Below are positions 1-12,002 of a stretch of DNA of 64,000 bases, one piece after another; the stretch's first letter is position 1, and each line of letters starts with the position of its first letter. Source of the stretch: Synchiropus splendidus (lineage: Eukaryota; Chordata; Actinopteri; Syngnathiformes; Callionymidae); contig NC_071335.1 in the NCBI RefSeq assembly GCF_027744825.2, positions 31,323,501 to 31,387,500 of the forward strand, written 5' to 3'. The translations under genes and the position numbers were made by a program. Below the pieces are notes generated by a model. That model saw nothing but the letters and a program-made list of their open reading frames with translations, was not told the DNA's origin and made no database searches.

Positions 1-497
1 CCACTGATCCCACTGATGCACAAGACACATGGCAGCTAGGATGATAACAACAACAACAAACATGGAGGAATCCCTGAACAAAAGCAGACAAAAGCAGAGA
101 GTTTGCTTTTGTTCAGGGAGGTTTTTCGCTACACATTGGTCAGAGTTTCCACTACTCTGAATGTACTTGAAATTCTTCTACAATTGAAATTATTATACAA
201 ATATTTCTAAGACATTAAAAGAGCTTTACTTTAAATGAGGTGATATAAAAACTTGAATGTAGCCACCGTCGTGATTTATTGTACTATTGTCAAACTGATG
301 CAAAATAAACAATGTTTTGTTGTTTAAATGCATGTATGGGTCCATCACTCGATTCAGTAATATACCAAATTCATTGAAATAAAAAAATGTGGCTTCATGC
401 GGCAAATATTCTTATACGATTAAAGTGCGATTAATTGACATTATTTCAGCACAAATTCTCTAATTAACTAGATTATTTTTTTAATTGAATCCCACCC

Positions 498-500
<3 letters not shown>
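1..500 (-). mobile_element. Non-autonomous hAT-like element, copy A, cut by window edge
   Basis: This stretch matches, in reverse orientation, the repeat at 2953-3589: the same central hairpin (arms CCCTGAACAAAAGC / GCTTTTGTTCAGGG, 72-118), the same flanking text around 'gtacttgaaattctt' and the same AT-rich tail. It ends at a GTGGGA-type terminus (read on minus) directly against an (AT)n array. The other terminus lies left of base 1. No coding capacity is visible, so it is a passenger element. The hAT assignment rests on copy B, which has an 8-bp duplication. Confidence 0.6.

Positions 501-570
<70 letters not shown>
499..570. repeat. (AT)n microsatellite, about 36 units
   Basis: Uninterrupted AT dinucleotides abut the terminus of copy A of the hAT-like repeat. 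The ORF of alternating Ile-Tyr read through it is an artefact. Confidence 0.95.
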
Positions 571-576
<6 letters not shown>

Positions 577-2944
577 AACCAAACATGGAATGTTCCGTTC
601 AGTGCAAAACCAATTTGAACAAATGAACATGTCACTTTACACATTGACAAATTTCTCATCACATTTCCTAAAACACAACAATGTTATGCAAACAACAGAA
701 AGTAACTACCCTCATTCTTTTAATGTATAATAATAACCATAATAACAATAAGTAGTAGTCTAGCTATGATGCCAAATGAAGCAATTGAAGGCTCAGCAAA
801 ATTCAGCCGAGCGTAGCCGAGCATTCGTCCAGCAACAGCACTTGGCTTCCTCCAAACAAAGTGAGCTTCTGCTGTTTCTTCGTTTCGGACAATATGTTCT
901 GCACGGACAATGATTTGTTCAGTCGTTCAGTATGTGATGTGTTTTGTTGTTCAGGGCCAGCGCTCCACTAGCTTCGGTCGTACCTGCCTGACTTTCAACT
1001 GCTTTCGTGATGCGACAGAGAGACGCATAATTCTGCTACCGGCCCACTGCAGCAACGCAGTTATTTTGAAGTCTTCACCCTCAAATTTAGGCTTGGTCCC
1101 AAAAAAAGTACAAAAGTATAAGGTCCTCGCAAGGAGATGTTCTGTCCAGAAATGGTTCCCGAACTTAAGGATGAACCAGGTACAGTCACACACATACAAA
1201 TAGCGACATTCTTTGGCGGCCTCATTGAACCAGTCCCGTCCCACAGATTTGTGCTGTGATCGTGGACCAAAGTTCCAGGTTTCTTTCTTTTTTCTTTTTT
1301 TTTTTGCTATTGCTTAGTGAGGAAACTACAAACTGTTTTGCTGATTCACACTTTTTGTCCTTTGACATATCAGAGGTGGCTTTGTTGTCTCTATTATTTA
1401 TTTATACTGCTCGAAAATATTGATCGAATATTTTTAAGCCGAATGTGAACTACACTTGTGATTTGCCTCTTTCACTCCTAAACACTGAAAAAGAAAACCA
1501 AGAAGTCTCCAAGAGAGATGTATTACGCTCGGAGCGTCTTGTGAATTATTTGTATGGCATCGTACAGGTATGTAAGTCAATATGTGGTGATTCTCCAAGC
1601 CGCTCATGTTGACTGGTCTTTTTAAGATGGGCGTGAATGTGAATTTCTGCTCGATGTAAAATATATAAACAAGAACTATTGGTTCCTCATTGAAATGAGG
1701 ATTTAAAAACTTCATTTAATGTTGCCTTATTATTATTATTATTGTTATTATTATTGTGATTATGGTCTTATGGTGACACATGCTGTGGAATTGGACCGGG
1801 CTGCGGTGTTGATATTTTGTTAATAGAAGCCCTGAGGTTAACAGGAAAGCAAGCAGGCGATTATCACATTTCAAGAGTGGGCGAAGCTTTTCTGCTGCCC
1901 TTTTTTTTTGTTTGTTTGTTTTTGCTTCCAGCGCAGAACAGTTTTTGAGGACTGCGATGACGATGTTGAGAATAAGATTCAAACATGGCTTGAAGGAATG
2001 TCTATTCAATACTGCTTGAAAAGTTGCTTCTGTAAAATGCAGGCTTTGCCAATATGTTGAAAATATGGTTTTATATAACCGTCATGTTGTGTCTATGTGC
2101 ATCCATTAAATTCTATATTTTCATAAAATAAAAAAAAACCTAAATATATGGTTTTGTCAGATTTTTTTTCCTCTGAAGGTGAGTGTTTTGAGCGCTTCCC
2201 ATCGGGGGTTGCCACAACAAGTCAGCCTTAGCCTCAACCTCAACTCTCACCTGTCCAGGTGAAAGGAGCAGAGGAAGCCGACCAGTGAGGTTCATGCGCA
2301 GTGGTGTGCAAAACTGTCTGATTTCTTATTTTTTTGCATGTTAGTCTCACATAAATGTTTCAGATTGCCCAACCAAAATGTAGTCCTGATCTGGTGCCAT
2401 ATATCTGTCCCAAAATGGCATCCGAACGGAGTGACACTGCTCCTCAGGTGCAGCTTACAATGAATAAGTGATGTATTGTGAAGGCGCTGGTGTTGTCGAG
2501 TGAATTTGTGTGTGATGGATGCAAATTCCCAGCCGACACACGTCCCCCCACATGCGTATAATTACATGTTATAGATGGACATAAAACCCTGGAGGCGTTT
2601 CAACCGTCCACACGTGACAGTGTAAGGATGGAAAAGAATAACAGTGGCGGTCGCCGAATCTTCCGGGACTATATCTTCCATACACCACATGCCTCTGTGT
2701 AGACACCGCAGTGATAGCAGAATATGGAGGGAACGTTGGCTTCATCTTCATCATGTCTCTCAAGAGAAGGACACACTTGTGGTGCAGTTCATTACAACAT
2801 AATCACATTTGTATTACCATCCGCTCTTCTGCATCTCCTAAACACTGACGTGGTTCCCTCACACCTTCATCCCAGCGCTCCCTTGGTGAAAGAATGAATC
2901 ATATATGATTGTGCCATTGAATGACCAAATACATGAAGGTTATT
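571..2944. other. Intergenic, no gene recognised
   Basis: Open frames of up to 97 codons occur on both strands (for example 910-1203 + and 951-1244 -) but resemble no family I know. They overlap each other and show no convincing splice context. There is a poly-T tract near 1288-1304 and scattered AT-rich DNA. I see no RNA gene. Confidence 0.6.
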
Positions 2945-3597
2945 TTAAATACTAGACGTGGGATTTGATTAAAAAAAAATAATCTAGTTAATTCGAGAAT
3001 TTGTGATGAATTAATCTCCATTAATGGTAGTCATATATGGTATAAGAATATTTGCCAAAGGAGCCACATTTTTGAATTTTAATGTATTTGGTATATGACT
3101 GAATCAAATGATGGAACATGGAACTACAAACATACAGTTAAACAACAAAATATTGTTTATTTTGCATCAGTTTGACAATAGCACAATAAATCAGGATGGT
3201 GGCTACATTCAACTTTTTATATCACCTTATTTAAACTAAAGCTCTTTTAATGTCTTGAAAGTATTTGTATAAGAATTTCAATGTTATAAGAATTTCAAGT
3301 ACATTCAGAGTAGTGGAAACCCTGGCCATTGTGTAGTGAAAAACCTCCCTGAACAAAAGCAAACTCTCTACTTTTGTTTGCTTTTGTTCAGGGATTCTTC
3401 CATGTTTGTTGTTGTTGTTATCATCCTAGCTGCCACGTGTCTTGTGCATCAGTGGGATCAGTGGAGCAGGAACAAAGGTTCCCTGCTGTCTGGAGAGCAA
3501 ACTGAAATTACATTTTTAGTCGTATTTTATTCATCGTAATAATGTTGTAATTAATTCATCATAATTAACTTGTTAAAGTCCCACCACTACTAAATAC
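2945..3597 (+). mobile_element. Non-autonomous hAT-like element, copy B, with 8-bp TSD
   Basis: The element body is 2953-3589. The left end reads TAGACGTGGGAT and the reverse complement of the right end reads TAGTGGTGGGAC (9 of 12 match). The flanking octamers are ttaaatac (2945-2952) and ctaaatac (3590-3597), 7 of 8 identical. This is the 8-bp target duplication typical of hAT transposons. A hairpin sits at 3347-3393 (arms CCCTGAACAAAAGCAAAC). There is no transposase, so it must have been mobilised in trans. Copies A (1-500, inverted) and C (about 8128-8943) are relatives. Confidence 0.75.
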
Positions 3598-4523
3598 ACA
3601 ACTATAAATGATGAGTTAGTTGGTACTTTGTCATGCTCTGCTTTCATTTTGGCTTCAGATTTTGACTTCCTGTCCAAACTTCTCTGTGTTGCTGAGAGCT
3701 TCAGGAATGGCCTGGAACTCATCATCATCTACTCCTGAGTTCCAGCCAGATCAAATTCACTCTCCTGCTGCTAAAATAACTTCACTTCCGTACTCACGTT
3801 CCGTGGTCCCTTGTGATTTGTATTCGAGTTTTGTCCATTTTCCACAAGTGTGTGTTTTCTTGATCCTGAAATTCATTCTCGGATCTGTTTGCGTCTTATG
3901 GCCTCCTGTTTTGGTGACTGCCTTGGTTTTCCTTCCTGGTTTTCCTTCCTGTCTGTCCTTGAATTTTTATTTTTTATAATTCAATGAAATAATAAATGAA
4001 CTTGAAATATGGCAAGCAAATGTTACGTCACCTGAAATATTTAACATGTTTTGTGAATGTGATGCTGCTTCAGATAGAATACGACCTGATTCTTTCGTGG
4101 CAAAAAAAAGTTTTGTGAGCTCACACACAGCTTGAATTATGCATCTTTTTCCTTCATATAAATGTGTATGCCTTTAAAATGTTAAATTAATTAATAATGA
4201 ACATAAATCCAAATCAAGAAACCGTCACCTCATTTGAAAACCACTGCATTTTCCATCATTTAACTCGAAATAAACAGAAATAAAAATCGCTAACCACTCT
4301 CAGCCTCACTGAGCCAATGGGTCACAATGCCCGAAAGAAGTATTTCACGTTCTCTGTGAAGTGGGAAGGCAGTCTATTTTGAAAGGGTCAGTGGTCAACA
4401 TTCAAACCTCAAGGACAAACCGTCCACAGGGTAATCATGGTTCAGCTAATGGTCTCAAGACCACAAAGGCAAATACATTATTCACAAAAATGAATAAATA
4501 ATAATTGCTGTTCTGAACACCGG
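3598..4523. other. Intergenic, no gene recognised
   Basis: A 119-codon open frame at 3620-3979 (+) is rich in Ser/Phe/Leu and unlike any family I recognise. It ends near AATAAT/AATAAA-like A-rich text, so it may be the remnant of a retroelement 3' end. Nothing else is supported. Confidence 0.5.
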
Positions 4524-4607
4524 TGGAGGTACCAAATGTGACCGCTTACCGAATGTGTCCTTACTGCCGCGGAGTGATGATGTCACATCCGGCATATACG
4601 ATACGAA

Positions 4608-4657
<50 letters not shown>

Positions 4658-5578
4658 TTATTATTAGAATTTTTTTTTAATGTTAATGATTTCAAGGCGA
4701 TTTCTATCGCAGCATTTATTTCCACAAAATACGATGTTTGTCATCGAATCGTTTGCAAAGTGTATGTCCGTTCTTCAACAACGCGTCGTGATTGGCTGAC
4801 ATGTACAGAGCTTTGTTTTTCTTTCATATCGCGCCAGAAATCACAATAGTCTCCACAGTAGGCACTTATACACATCCAGATAAATTTTGATTCATTTACC
4901 AGGGAATATATGAAACTATGAAGGAGTTTTCACCGCTGGCAAATCGGTCCTACCACTTCTGCATTAGCTGAAGATGCGTAATGATTGGCTGACATGTACA
5001 GGGCATCGTTTTTATTTTCTATCGCACAAAAATCACAATAGACTCCACAGTAGATAATGTACGTATGTACATCTGGAGGTGTTTTTAGTCGTGATTGTTT
5101 TTAGTCATAAAAACAATCACCGTACATGTTAGCCAATCACGACGCGTCTTTCAGCTAACGCAGAAGTGGTGGGACCGATTTGGCAGCGGTGAAAACTCCT
5201 TCATAGATGGATGTTTTCCCTGGTGAATGAATAAAAATGTATCTGGAAATGTAAAAGTGCCTACTGTGGAGACTATTCTGATTTCTCGGGCGATGTCGAA
5301 AAAAAACAAAGCTCCGTACATGTCAGCCAATCACGACGTGTTGTTCCGCAGATTGCGGAGACGAACGGACATCAACTTTGCAAACGATTTGATGACAAAC
5401 ATGGTATTTTGTGGAAATAAATGCTACACGTGGTAGAAATCGCCTTGAAATCCTTTATTTCAATTTTGTCTGGCTCATTAAAACATTTAAAAAAAAGATA
5501 TCATACATGCCGGATGTGACGTCATCACTCCGCGGCAGGTAGGACACATTTGGTAAGCGGTCACGTTTGGTACCTCCA
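4524..5578. mobile_element. Foldback (long inverted-repeat) element, about 1.05 kb
   Basis: The two halves are reverse complements over roughly 450-500 bp each. The left end starts TGGAGGTACCAAA and the right end finishes with its complement. Inner landmarks repeat in mirror image: CCGCGGAGTGATGATGTCA against TGACGTCATCACTCCGCGG, the blocks around 'gattggctgacatgtac', and the blocks around 'ggagttttcaccgctg'. The centre lies near 5050-5110. A (TA)n array (4610-4649) interrupts the left arm. No coding sequence is present. It is a MITE or foldback transposon of undetermined superfamily, and I could not read a clear target-site duplication. Confidence 0.75.
4610..4649. repeat. (TA)n microsatellite
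   Basis: About 20 TA units followed by a T-run lie inside the left arm of the foldback element. The right arm lacks them, so the array arose or expanded after the element formed. Confidence 0.9.
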
Positions 5579-6400
5579 GTAGCGCTAACCTCTTCTCAGA
5601 TTAAAGTTAAAATGGATAGGCAGGCATCATTTGGATGAGACTCTGAGAAGTGGTGGGTACGGTCTAATACTGAGAAGAATATGAAAATGATGTGGATTTT
5701 TGTATATGAATAATATATATATGAATAATCCTTGCCATTTCGGCCCAGACTAGCGTCGAGACTTGTCGTCATGGTAAAGGTTCGTAGTAGAAAGTCGTCC
5801 TTGATATTTAAGGAAAAAAGCTCATTATGTGCACTTCTATTATTTATGTAAATGCACATATATTTATGGATCAGATGTGGGTGCGGCTCAGAAAATCCTT
5901 GACCTTTATCGCTGAAATTGCTTTAAGAGCTCCGTCGTTGTCATCTCCATCTCTTTGTGCTTGAGATTTCCTGCACGTTAATGGAAGCCTCTTGTGTGTG
6001 CTGGTGAGCGTCATGCTATTTCAGGAACTGAATGATTACATCTGTGCAGTGATGTGCTGCGGAGAGGAAATCCATCACCGGAGACAGCCCCATCGCTGAC
6101 AGCACTTGAGTTTTGGAACAAGAGGACTGACTTCTTGTGTGATCCATCTCAACACATTTGCCATGGAACTCCTCTGACTGAGACTCTGAGGTTCAACCTA
6201 TATGTGCAAACTCTGCTTTCTAAATCCAAGAATCTTCAACGACTTGATTCTAATACATGCAAGAAGTCAATAAAAGGAACTAGATGTGATCATAACAAAC
6301 TTCCTTCTGTCCTCTCTGAGAACATTTCTGGCCAGTCACTCCAGAGAGACGGATGAAAGGACAAGAACGTGTACTGACCTTGTCTTGCATTGTTTCTCTT
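5579..6400. other. Intergenic, no gene recognised
   Basis: Short open frames only (for example 6054-6356 +, 100 codons), with no recognisable domain. Confidence 0.5.
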
Positions 6401-7215
6401 GTGCTTTTATTTTGTTTGTCCTGCGGTCCTGTGTGTTGCTTCCTTTTCCTTCTCTCCCTTCAGCATCACAACAGCGCAGCTAGATCCCATTCCACTGATC
6501 ACACTCCACTGATTTCTACACCTGGGTTCCAGTCTGCGCTGCCAGATGGTTGCTTCATTTCATGATAAACTCTCTCTCGATCCTCTGCTCTCTTGTTGTA
6601 CTGCTAATATTCCACATTTCGTGCGTGCTTGATCTTCTTTCTGCCGCCTTCTTAGTTTGTTCTCCTCGCTCAGTTTTCTCTTTCTTACTTTTCGCTATTT
6701 TATTGTGTCTGAGTACTTTGTAAAACTCACCTTTTGTTGTCCTCTTGTGGTAATTATTTCCTCGTGTGCATGTGTTGAACCAGCACAGAGCACTTTCTGT
6801 TATTTGGGCCTCGTGAGTTAAGTTCCAAGTGCATTTTTGTTGTCCTCCTTAGTCAGGCTTAAACTTATTCGCCTGTTTTCTGTTCGGTATTTCTCTGTCC
6901 TTGTTCGTGTTCCTCACTCCGCGTTTTGGTCCATCGTTCCTGTTGGTCTTTTTGTGTTCTCGCGTAATTGTTAATAAACCTTGTTAAATCTACCCTCGCT
7001 CTTCCGAGTCTTCTGTCAGTCCTCAACAATTCAGCAACTGGGTCTGTTCACCTGAGCCAATCATGACAGAACCATCTGGCAGCGCAGACTAGAACCCAGG
7101 TATAGAAATCAGTGGGGTCTGATCAGCACAATGGGATCCAGCTGTGCTGCTGTGAGGCTGAAGGGAGAGAAGGAAAAGGAAACCACACACACTGGACATG
7201 ACAACATAAAAGCAG
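6401..7215. repeat. Inverted repeat with about 0.5 kb spacer, possible retroelement remnant
   Basis: The arms are 6401-6562 and 7061-7215. The left arm passes through 'ttccttttccttctctccc', 'ctgatttctacacctggg' and 'tctgcgctgccagatggtt'; the right arm carries the same series in reverse complement with a few differences. The spacer contains AATAAA (about 6973) followed by a pyrimidine-rich tail, which recalls an LTR or retroelement 3' region. The class is not established. Confidence 0.5.
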
Positions 7216-8105
7216 AAGAGAGACCAAACATGACACACCTTCCTCTTTGATATCAGCACTTGGAGAGTTGGGTTGGAAACTCTTTTGGATGTAACTCATT
7301 CCCTCAATCGTTTTTTTTGTTCCCATTCAATTTGTTCAGACCTCATTGCTACCTCCATAAATCATCCTCTAAATGATCAGCAGACAGCTCGAAGCAGATA
7401 ATGTCAAAGTCACTGACCTTGACAACTACAGATGAGACGTGAAAAGTCACCGCTCACTTCTTGTGTTCAACTTTCTCGTTCTTAGCCTTGAACGACGGTA
7501 ATGAAAGATGTGATGTCATCCACTTCTGCAGATGGAGCGCAAACGTGAAAGCTCATTCTTATCAAGCAGCTCAGTTTCCAAGATGAAATGAATATGCGAT
7601 TGACCGTTTCCTCCACCTCACTGTGTCCGCAAGAGAACCTGACCATCATCGTAATGATAAATATGAGCTTCGTGCCTAACTCCTCAATCCATTCTCCTGC
7701 ATTAAACTCAACAAGCGCCGAAGCAGAAATATATTTTGCAGAGATATGAGCAGTGTTTCCCTGCTGGTGTTCACTCACACTCATCTCTGTGACAAATAAG
7801 GACTTTCTTTCCACAATAATTCAAACTTATGAGCACAATCTGTGAAACCCCTGTCAAGAAGAAGCATTTGCTAACATCCTACATCCACAGCTGAAACCTA
7901 ACTGATCGTTCAGACTTTCTTGAAAACCGCTGGTTTTGAGCAACATTGCCAGGCTTCCTGTTTGGCAGTGGGAGGCCTGATTCCAAGTGATTCAACTTCT
8001 TTGACAACACAACACTTTTCCTCATGTGAGGCTGTGTCCTTCCTTTGGGAAGCTACTTGTTTTGATAGAAAGTTTGCACAGTGTTTTGGGTGTGTTCAGC
8101 TTGAG
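7216..8105. other. Intergenic, no gene recognised
   Basis: Open frames up to 110 codons (7482-7814 -) with no family resemblance and no repeat boundary that I can place. Confidence 0.5.
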
Positions 8106-8126
8106 CCATATATATATATATATATG
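8106..8126. repeat. Short (AT)n microsatellite
   Basis: About 10 AT units immediately left of copy C of the hAT-like repeat. Confidence 0.85.
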
Positions 8127-8127
8127 T

Positions 8128-8943
8128 GCAATAGCACAATAATAGTTTTTATATCACCTTATTTAAACTAAAGCTCTTTTAATGTCTTGAAAATATTTGT
8201 ATCAGAAAGTCAATTTTATAAGAATTTCAAGTACATTCAGAGTAGTGGAAACCCTGGCCATTGTGTAGTGAAAAACACCCCTGAACAAAAGCAAACAGAT
8301 GCTTTTGTTTGCTTTTGTTCAGGGATTCCTCCATGTTTGTTGTTGATTTTATCATCCTAGCTGTGATGTGCCAGGAACTCATCCGCACCCATCGCGAATC
8401 CTGGACCGCTGTACTGCACTCCCATTCCCGAGCACAATTTTCCTGCAGCTCGCAGCTGCACAACTCCTGTGAGTTTCAATGATGTTGTCCACCTACACCT
8501 GACAGCGATCAGACCCTTTACTGCCGGCATTTATCATGTTTATGTGGAGTGGCACTGTACACGTAGTTTCTGGCATCTAGCGCCGTGTCATCTGAAGTGA
8601 GAAGCTCACCACCCGCTGAGAGTTTCCGGAGACAAAGTGCACCTCATGAGACGGGATCCAGTCCGCGGCCAAAACCCGAGTTGCTTGTATTCTCGTCTCA
8701 GACCTCCTCTCCGAAAGAGATTTGTCTCAAGACAGAAGCCACAGTGTGAAAGCGCTGTTACAAACATTCCGTGTTGTCTGGAGCAAACTGTAAAATTTAA
8801 TAAAATCAAAACAATGAAATGTTTAAATATTTTGCCACTTTTTTTTGTTGTCATTATTTCATGATAATTAATTTGTTCCCTCCACGAATATATATATAAT
8901 TTATAAGTTATGCCAGAGTGATGAGAGATGTGATGCACCCCTA
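8128..8943 (+). mobile_element. Non-autonomous hAT-like element, copy C, diverged
   Basis: Same family and orientation as the copy at 2953-3589. It shares text from the 'atagcacaataa' region through the central hairpin (8278-8324, arms CCCTGAACAAAAGC / GCTTTTGTTCAGGG). After about 8360 it carries a different internal segment and then returns to family sequence near 'tgtctggagcaaactg'. It ends in a CACCCCTA terminus. The left end is lost at the (AT)n array. Confidence 0.6.
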
Positions 8944-9788
8944 GAGGTTTCATTATCAAACTTACTTCCACAATCCACAAAATAAAAATAGCTTTGTGAA
9001 AAGGCAAATTTGATCATCATGTCATCATTGTTGCCCAGCAATACATATTTCAGTCATTTTCAATTGCTCTTCGGCGTCTCATATGGAAAAAGAATGTATG
9101 AGCTTTTGTCCCAGGACCTGAATAAGATGGATTGTGCTCGTAAATGTTCTGTACTGGGTGAGTATGGATCCATAAGGAGCTTGGTTCCTGCTGGATTGAT
9201 GAGAACCACTGAGGGGACGTGATTAGACATGAGAGCTGCGTGGAAGTGAGGAGGGGGTTGATTGAAAAAATGGAGGCGAAGATGAAGGTATGCATTCAAA
9301 TAATCCACTTGTCTGCTTGCGTGAGGGACGGCGTCTAATGCAGCAGGGTATTGATGGGAGTCTGACTTATTAATGTGCCGGAAGCAGAGCTTGGAGGAAT
9401 CGTCTCGCCTGGGATTCACAACTCAGAACTGGCCGTTTTCTTTGCTGCATTCTTCAGCCTTCATGAATGTTGTGCACAAACTATTATCTGGCCTGATCAT
9501 TAGCTCAGAGCCACTTAAAACCTGGACTCAATCGATTGAATGAGCAATGAATCATTGTGTCATGGTGATGGCGTGTCTGTGAGTGCGATGTTGAGTCATG
9601 TCAAAAGTGCACTGTCACCACTACATGCAAGCACAGAGGCAGGGAATTACAGTTCCTGAAGGGACACATAATAAACTGCGAGTGTTGTGAGGGGCCTTCG
9701 TGACTATGAAACATGATGGAGAAAAATCCTAAATATTTACAGTACTGAAGGACAAGATGGACCTTAGAAGACTGTTAGTAGGGATAGA
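8944..9788. other. Intergenic, no gene recognised
   Basis: No supported gene. A short piece near 9645-9700 ('ttcctgaagggacacat', then 'gaggggcc') resembles the left end of the hAT-like element at 23612 and is probably a transposon fragment. Confidence 0.45.
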
Positions 9789-10493
9789 AGGAAGAGCAGT
9801 GGCGGACTGTCGGGACCAGCAAGGCCTTCTCTGCTGGCCCAACATAACCAGGAATCATCAGCATATTTATGACAAAAGTGAATTTCATTTTGAAAGTATA
9901 TATAATAATCATACTCATGTCAGTGTGTATCCCAGTGTTGTTTTTCCAGGTTAGAGTTTTCATCCAATCAGAATCCAGCTAGCTTGTGTGGTCATGTCCA
10001 AGGCCTTCAGCAGCAACAGTGTCAGAGTCTCAGATCACCAGTTGGGGAGAGTGAGGCCTTCTTGCTGGCCTCACGTTGAACGTGACTTGTACGCGTCCTG
10101 TGATTGGACACTCATAACGTCTTTTCTGGACAAACCGTGACTCGTTTCTCGCTCTCGGAAGCCTGTGGCTTTAACATATGAGGATATTTATGGGCAAACA
10201 AGCTTCAGAGCAATGAAACCACAGATGTTTGGTGACATTCCAGTGCGTATCACACTGTTCTCCACCCCTGTATTTCCGCGGCATCTACGCCGGCGAGATA
10301 ACCAGGCGGAGTTTGCCACTTCCAATGAGGTATGGTTTGAGATATTTATTTTGTTCAAGTTTAACATGTCAATAATGGGGCACGCTGGCGCAGCAGTGTG
10401 ATTATACTCTGACATGTTTCTTGTGTCGCGGTCGGCAAACTGTGGCTATCTGGTTGGAGTCTTTCTGATACGAAACTGAGACTGTGCTTTTGC

Positions 10494-10576
<83 letters not shown>

Positions 10577-10596
10577 GAAACGCCACTGAGGAAGAG
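9789..10596. mobile_element. Non-autonomous hAT element with perfect 8-bp TSD
   Basis: The body is 9797-10588. Its ends read CAGTGGCGGACT and, in reverse complement, CAGTGGCGTTTC, a CAG-type hAT terminus. The octamer aggaagag occurs immediately outside both ends (9789-9796 and 10589-10596), a perfect target-site duplication that implies a fairly young insertion. There is no transposase. A (CA)n(TA)n microsatellite occupies its right end (10495-10572). Confidence 0.85.
10495..10572. repeat. Compound (CA)n(TA)n microsatellite
   Basis: About 5 CA units run into more than 30 TA units, inside the right end of the hAT element at 9797-10588. Confidence 0.9.
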
Positions 10597-12002
10597 TATA
10601 TCTGCTATGAAACCTATGTTAAAAAAGGCTAACAAAAAAGGATGAAAGAGGAATGAGAAAAATGACTACATGTCAATTGTATTGTTTTCATATGAAAATA
10701 CGGACAAAGGACCGTCGACAGCCCCCTTTGCCAGGTCTGTGCTTGCAGGTAAGGGGGAGTGAATGAATGTACATGGCAAAATGTACAGCACAAATGACAC
10801 CAGGGATGTGGACTGACTGACCACTGGTGGTGCTCAAACACCTGCCCTTCTTCCTTGTATGACAACGTCTTTGAACTTTGCGACTTAAGGGCCACATTTT
10901 TCAGGTGTAAAGTGCCTTATAGTGTATAGTTCTATGTTGTATTTTTTCAGTTACCACAAGTGCTTTGTCTCTTTTCATTAGCGTAGCATTTCGTCAAGAA
11001 CAGTATCTGACAGATGGAAGTGCAGCTGTATGTTTCTGGTATGTGTGTCAGCAAGCTAGGGCCTTTATGAATCTGCATACTTGCACAATTGAAAATTGAC
11101 TTAAAGCAAGGTTTTCTGTGGAAGGTCACGTCGTGGTGGGAATCAATAAGAAAGATGACAGAATGTCTTTTGAGCTGCGTTGTACACGGAGGTCGGAGCG
11201 CTCATCATTTTTCAGTAGCCAGAAAATCTATTCTTCCCTTCATCACTTTAGATAACCTCTTGGACATGAACCCCATTTCACTGAATCAACGTCATGTCAT
11301 TTTGTCCTTGCCAATGAAAAGCTTGAGAGATTCCATCAGTGTTTTGCTTGTGACTTTTTAATCAAAACAACAATTTCGGAATTTAAGAATTCTTGTATTC
11401 TTTGGCCAGATGGTGGGAGAAGTAGACTGAAAGAGGCTCTTACTGCAACAGCAATCTGGATGCTAAGAGACAAGACCTAAGTTCAGACTAGTCACCTGCC
11501 CAGTCAGGATTGAACACTTCAGAGGCTAAACAATGTTGTTTGCTAGCAGATCACAATGCTGTGTTTTCACCAAGCCGTACGGGCAGGTGGGTCTTGAGTA
11601 GTACAGAAACAGGTCCCTTTTCCCAGGTTTGTCTTGCATCCCCACCGAGAGTAGCACCCTTGTTGGTGGCCAGTGATGTGGATGCAGCTTCACGAGCCAT
11701 TTGTCAGTGGCGACAATCTCATTGTTCCAGCAACCAAGGCGGCTAGTTCAGCAGCTCCTGTTCTTTCTGAGCTTTTTGTGTTTTTGTTTAGTCTGCTCTT
11801 GTACTTTTTGTCTTGTTTTAGTGTCGATATGCCAGACCCACCATGGACAGTGATACATGCTGAGTTCCAGATACCAAAACTTCTGCTGTGATGTCTCTTA
11901 CCCTTGAATGGGACATCACTGTAGTGCCTGGGACCTGGGCAAAATGCGGACTGAGGGCCACATACGAACCATTCACTGCATTTCTATGGCCCTTGAGACT
12001 TC
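10597..12002. other. Intergenic, no gene recognised
   Basis: No gene is supported. Text near 11935-11970 ('gggcaaaatgcgg', 'agggccacata') looks like a hAT-terminus fragment. Open frames such as 11089-11361 (+) have no recognisable domain. Confidence 0.5.

Noticed and set aside
951..1244. 97-codon minus-strand frame with Cys/Trp-rich start
   Set aside because: No splice partner, no known family, and it overlaps an equally long plus frame. Kept out as probable chance.
4523..4849. Frames with long Ile-Tyr runs here and at 485, 10361, 42203 and 62633
   Set aside because: They come from reading through AT microsatellites.
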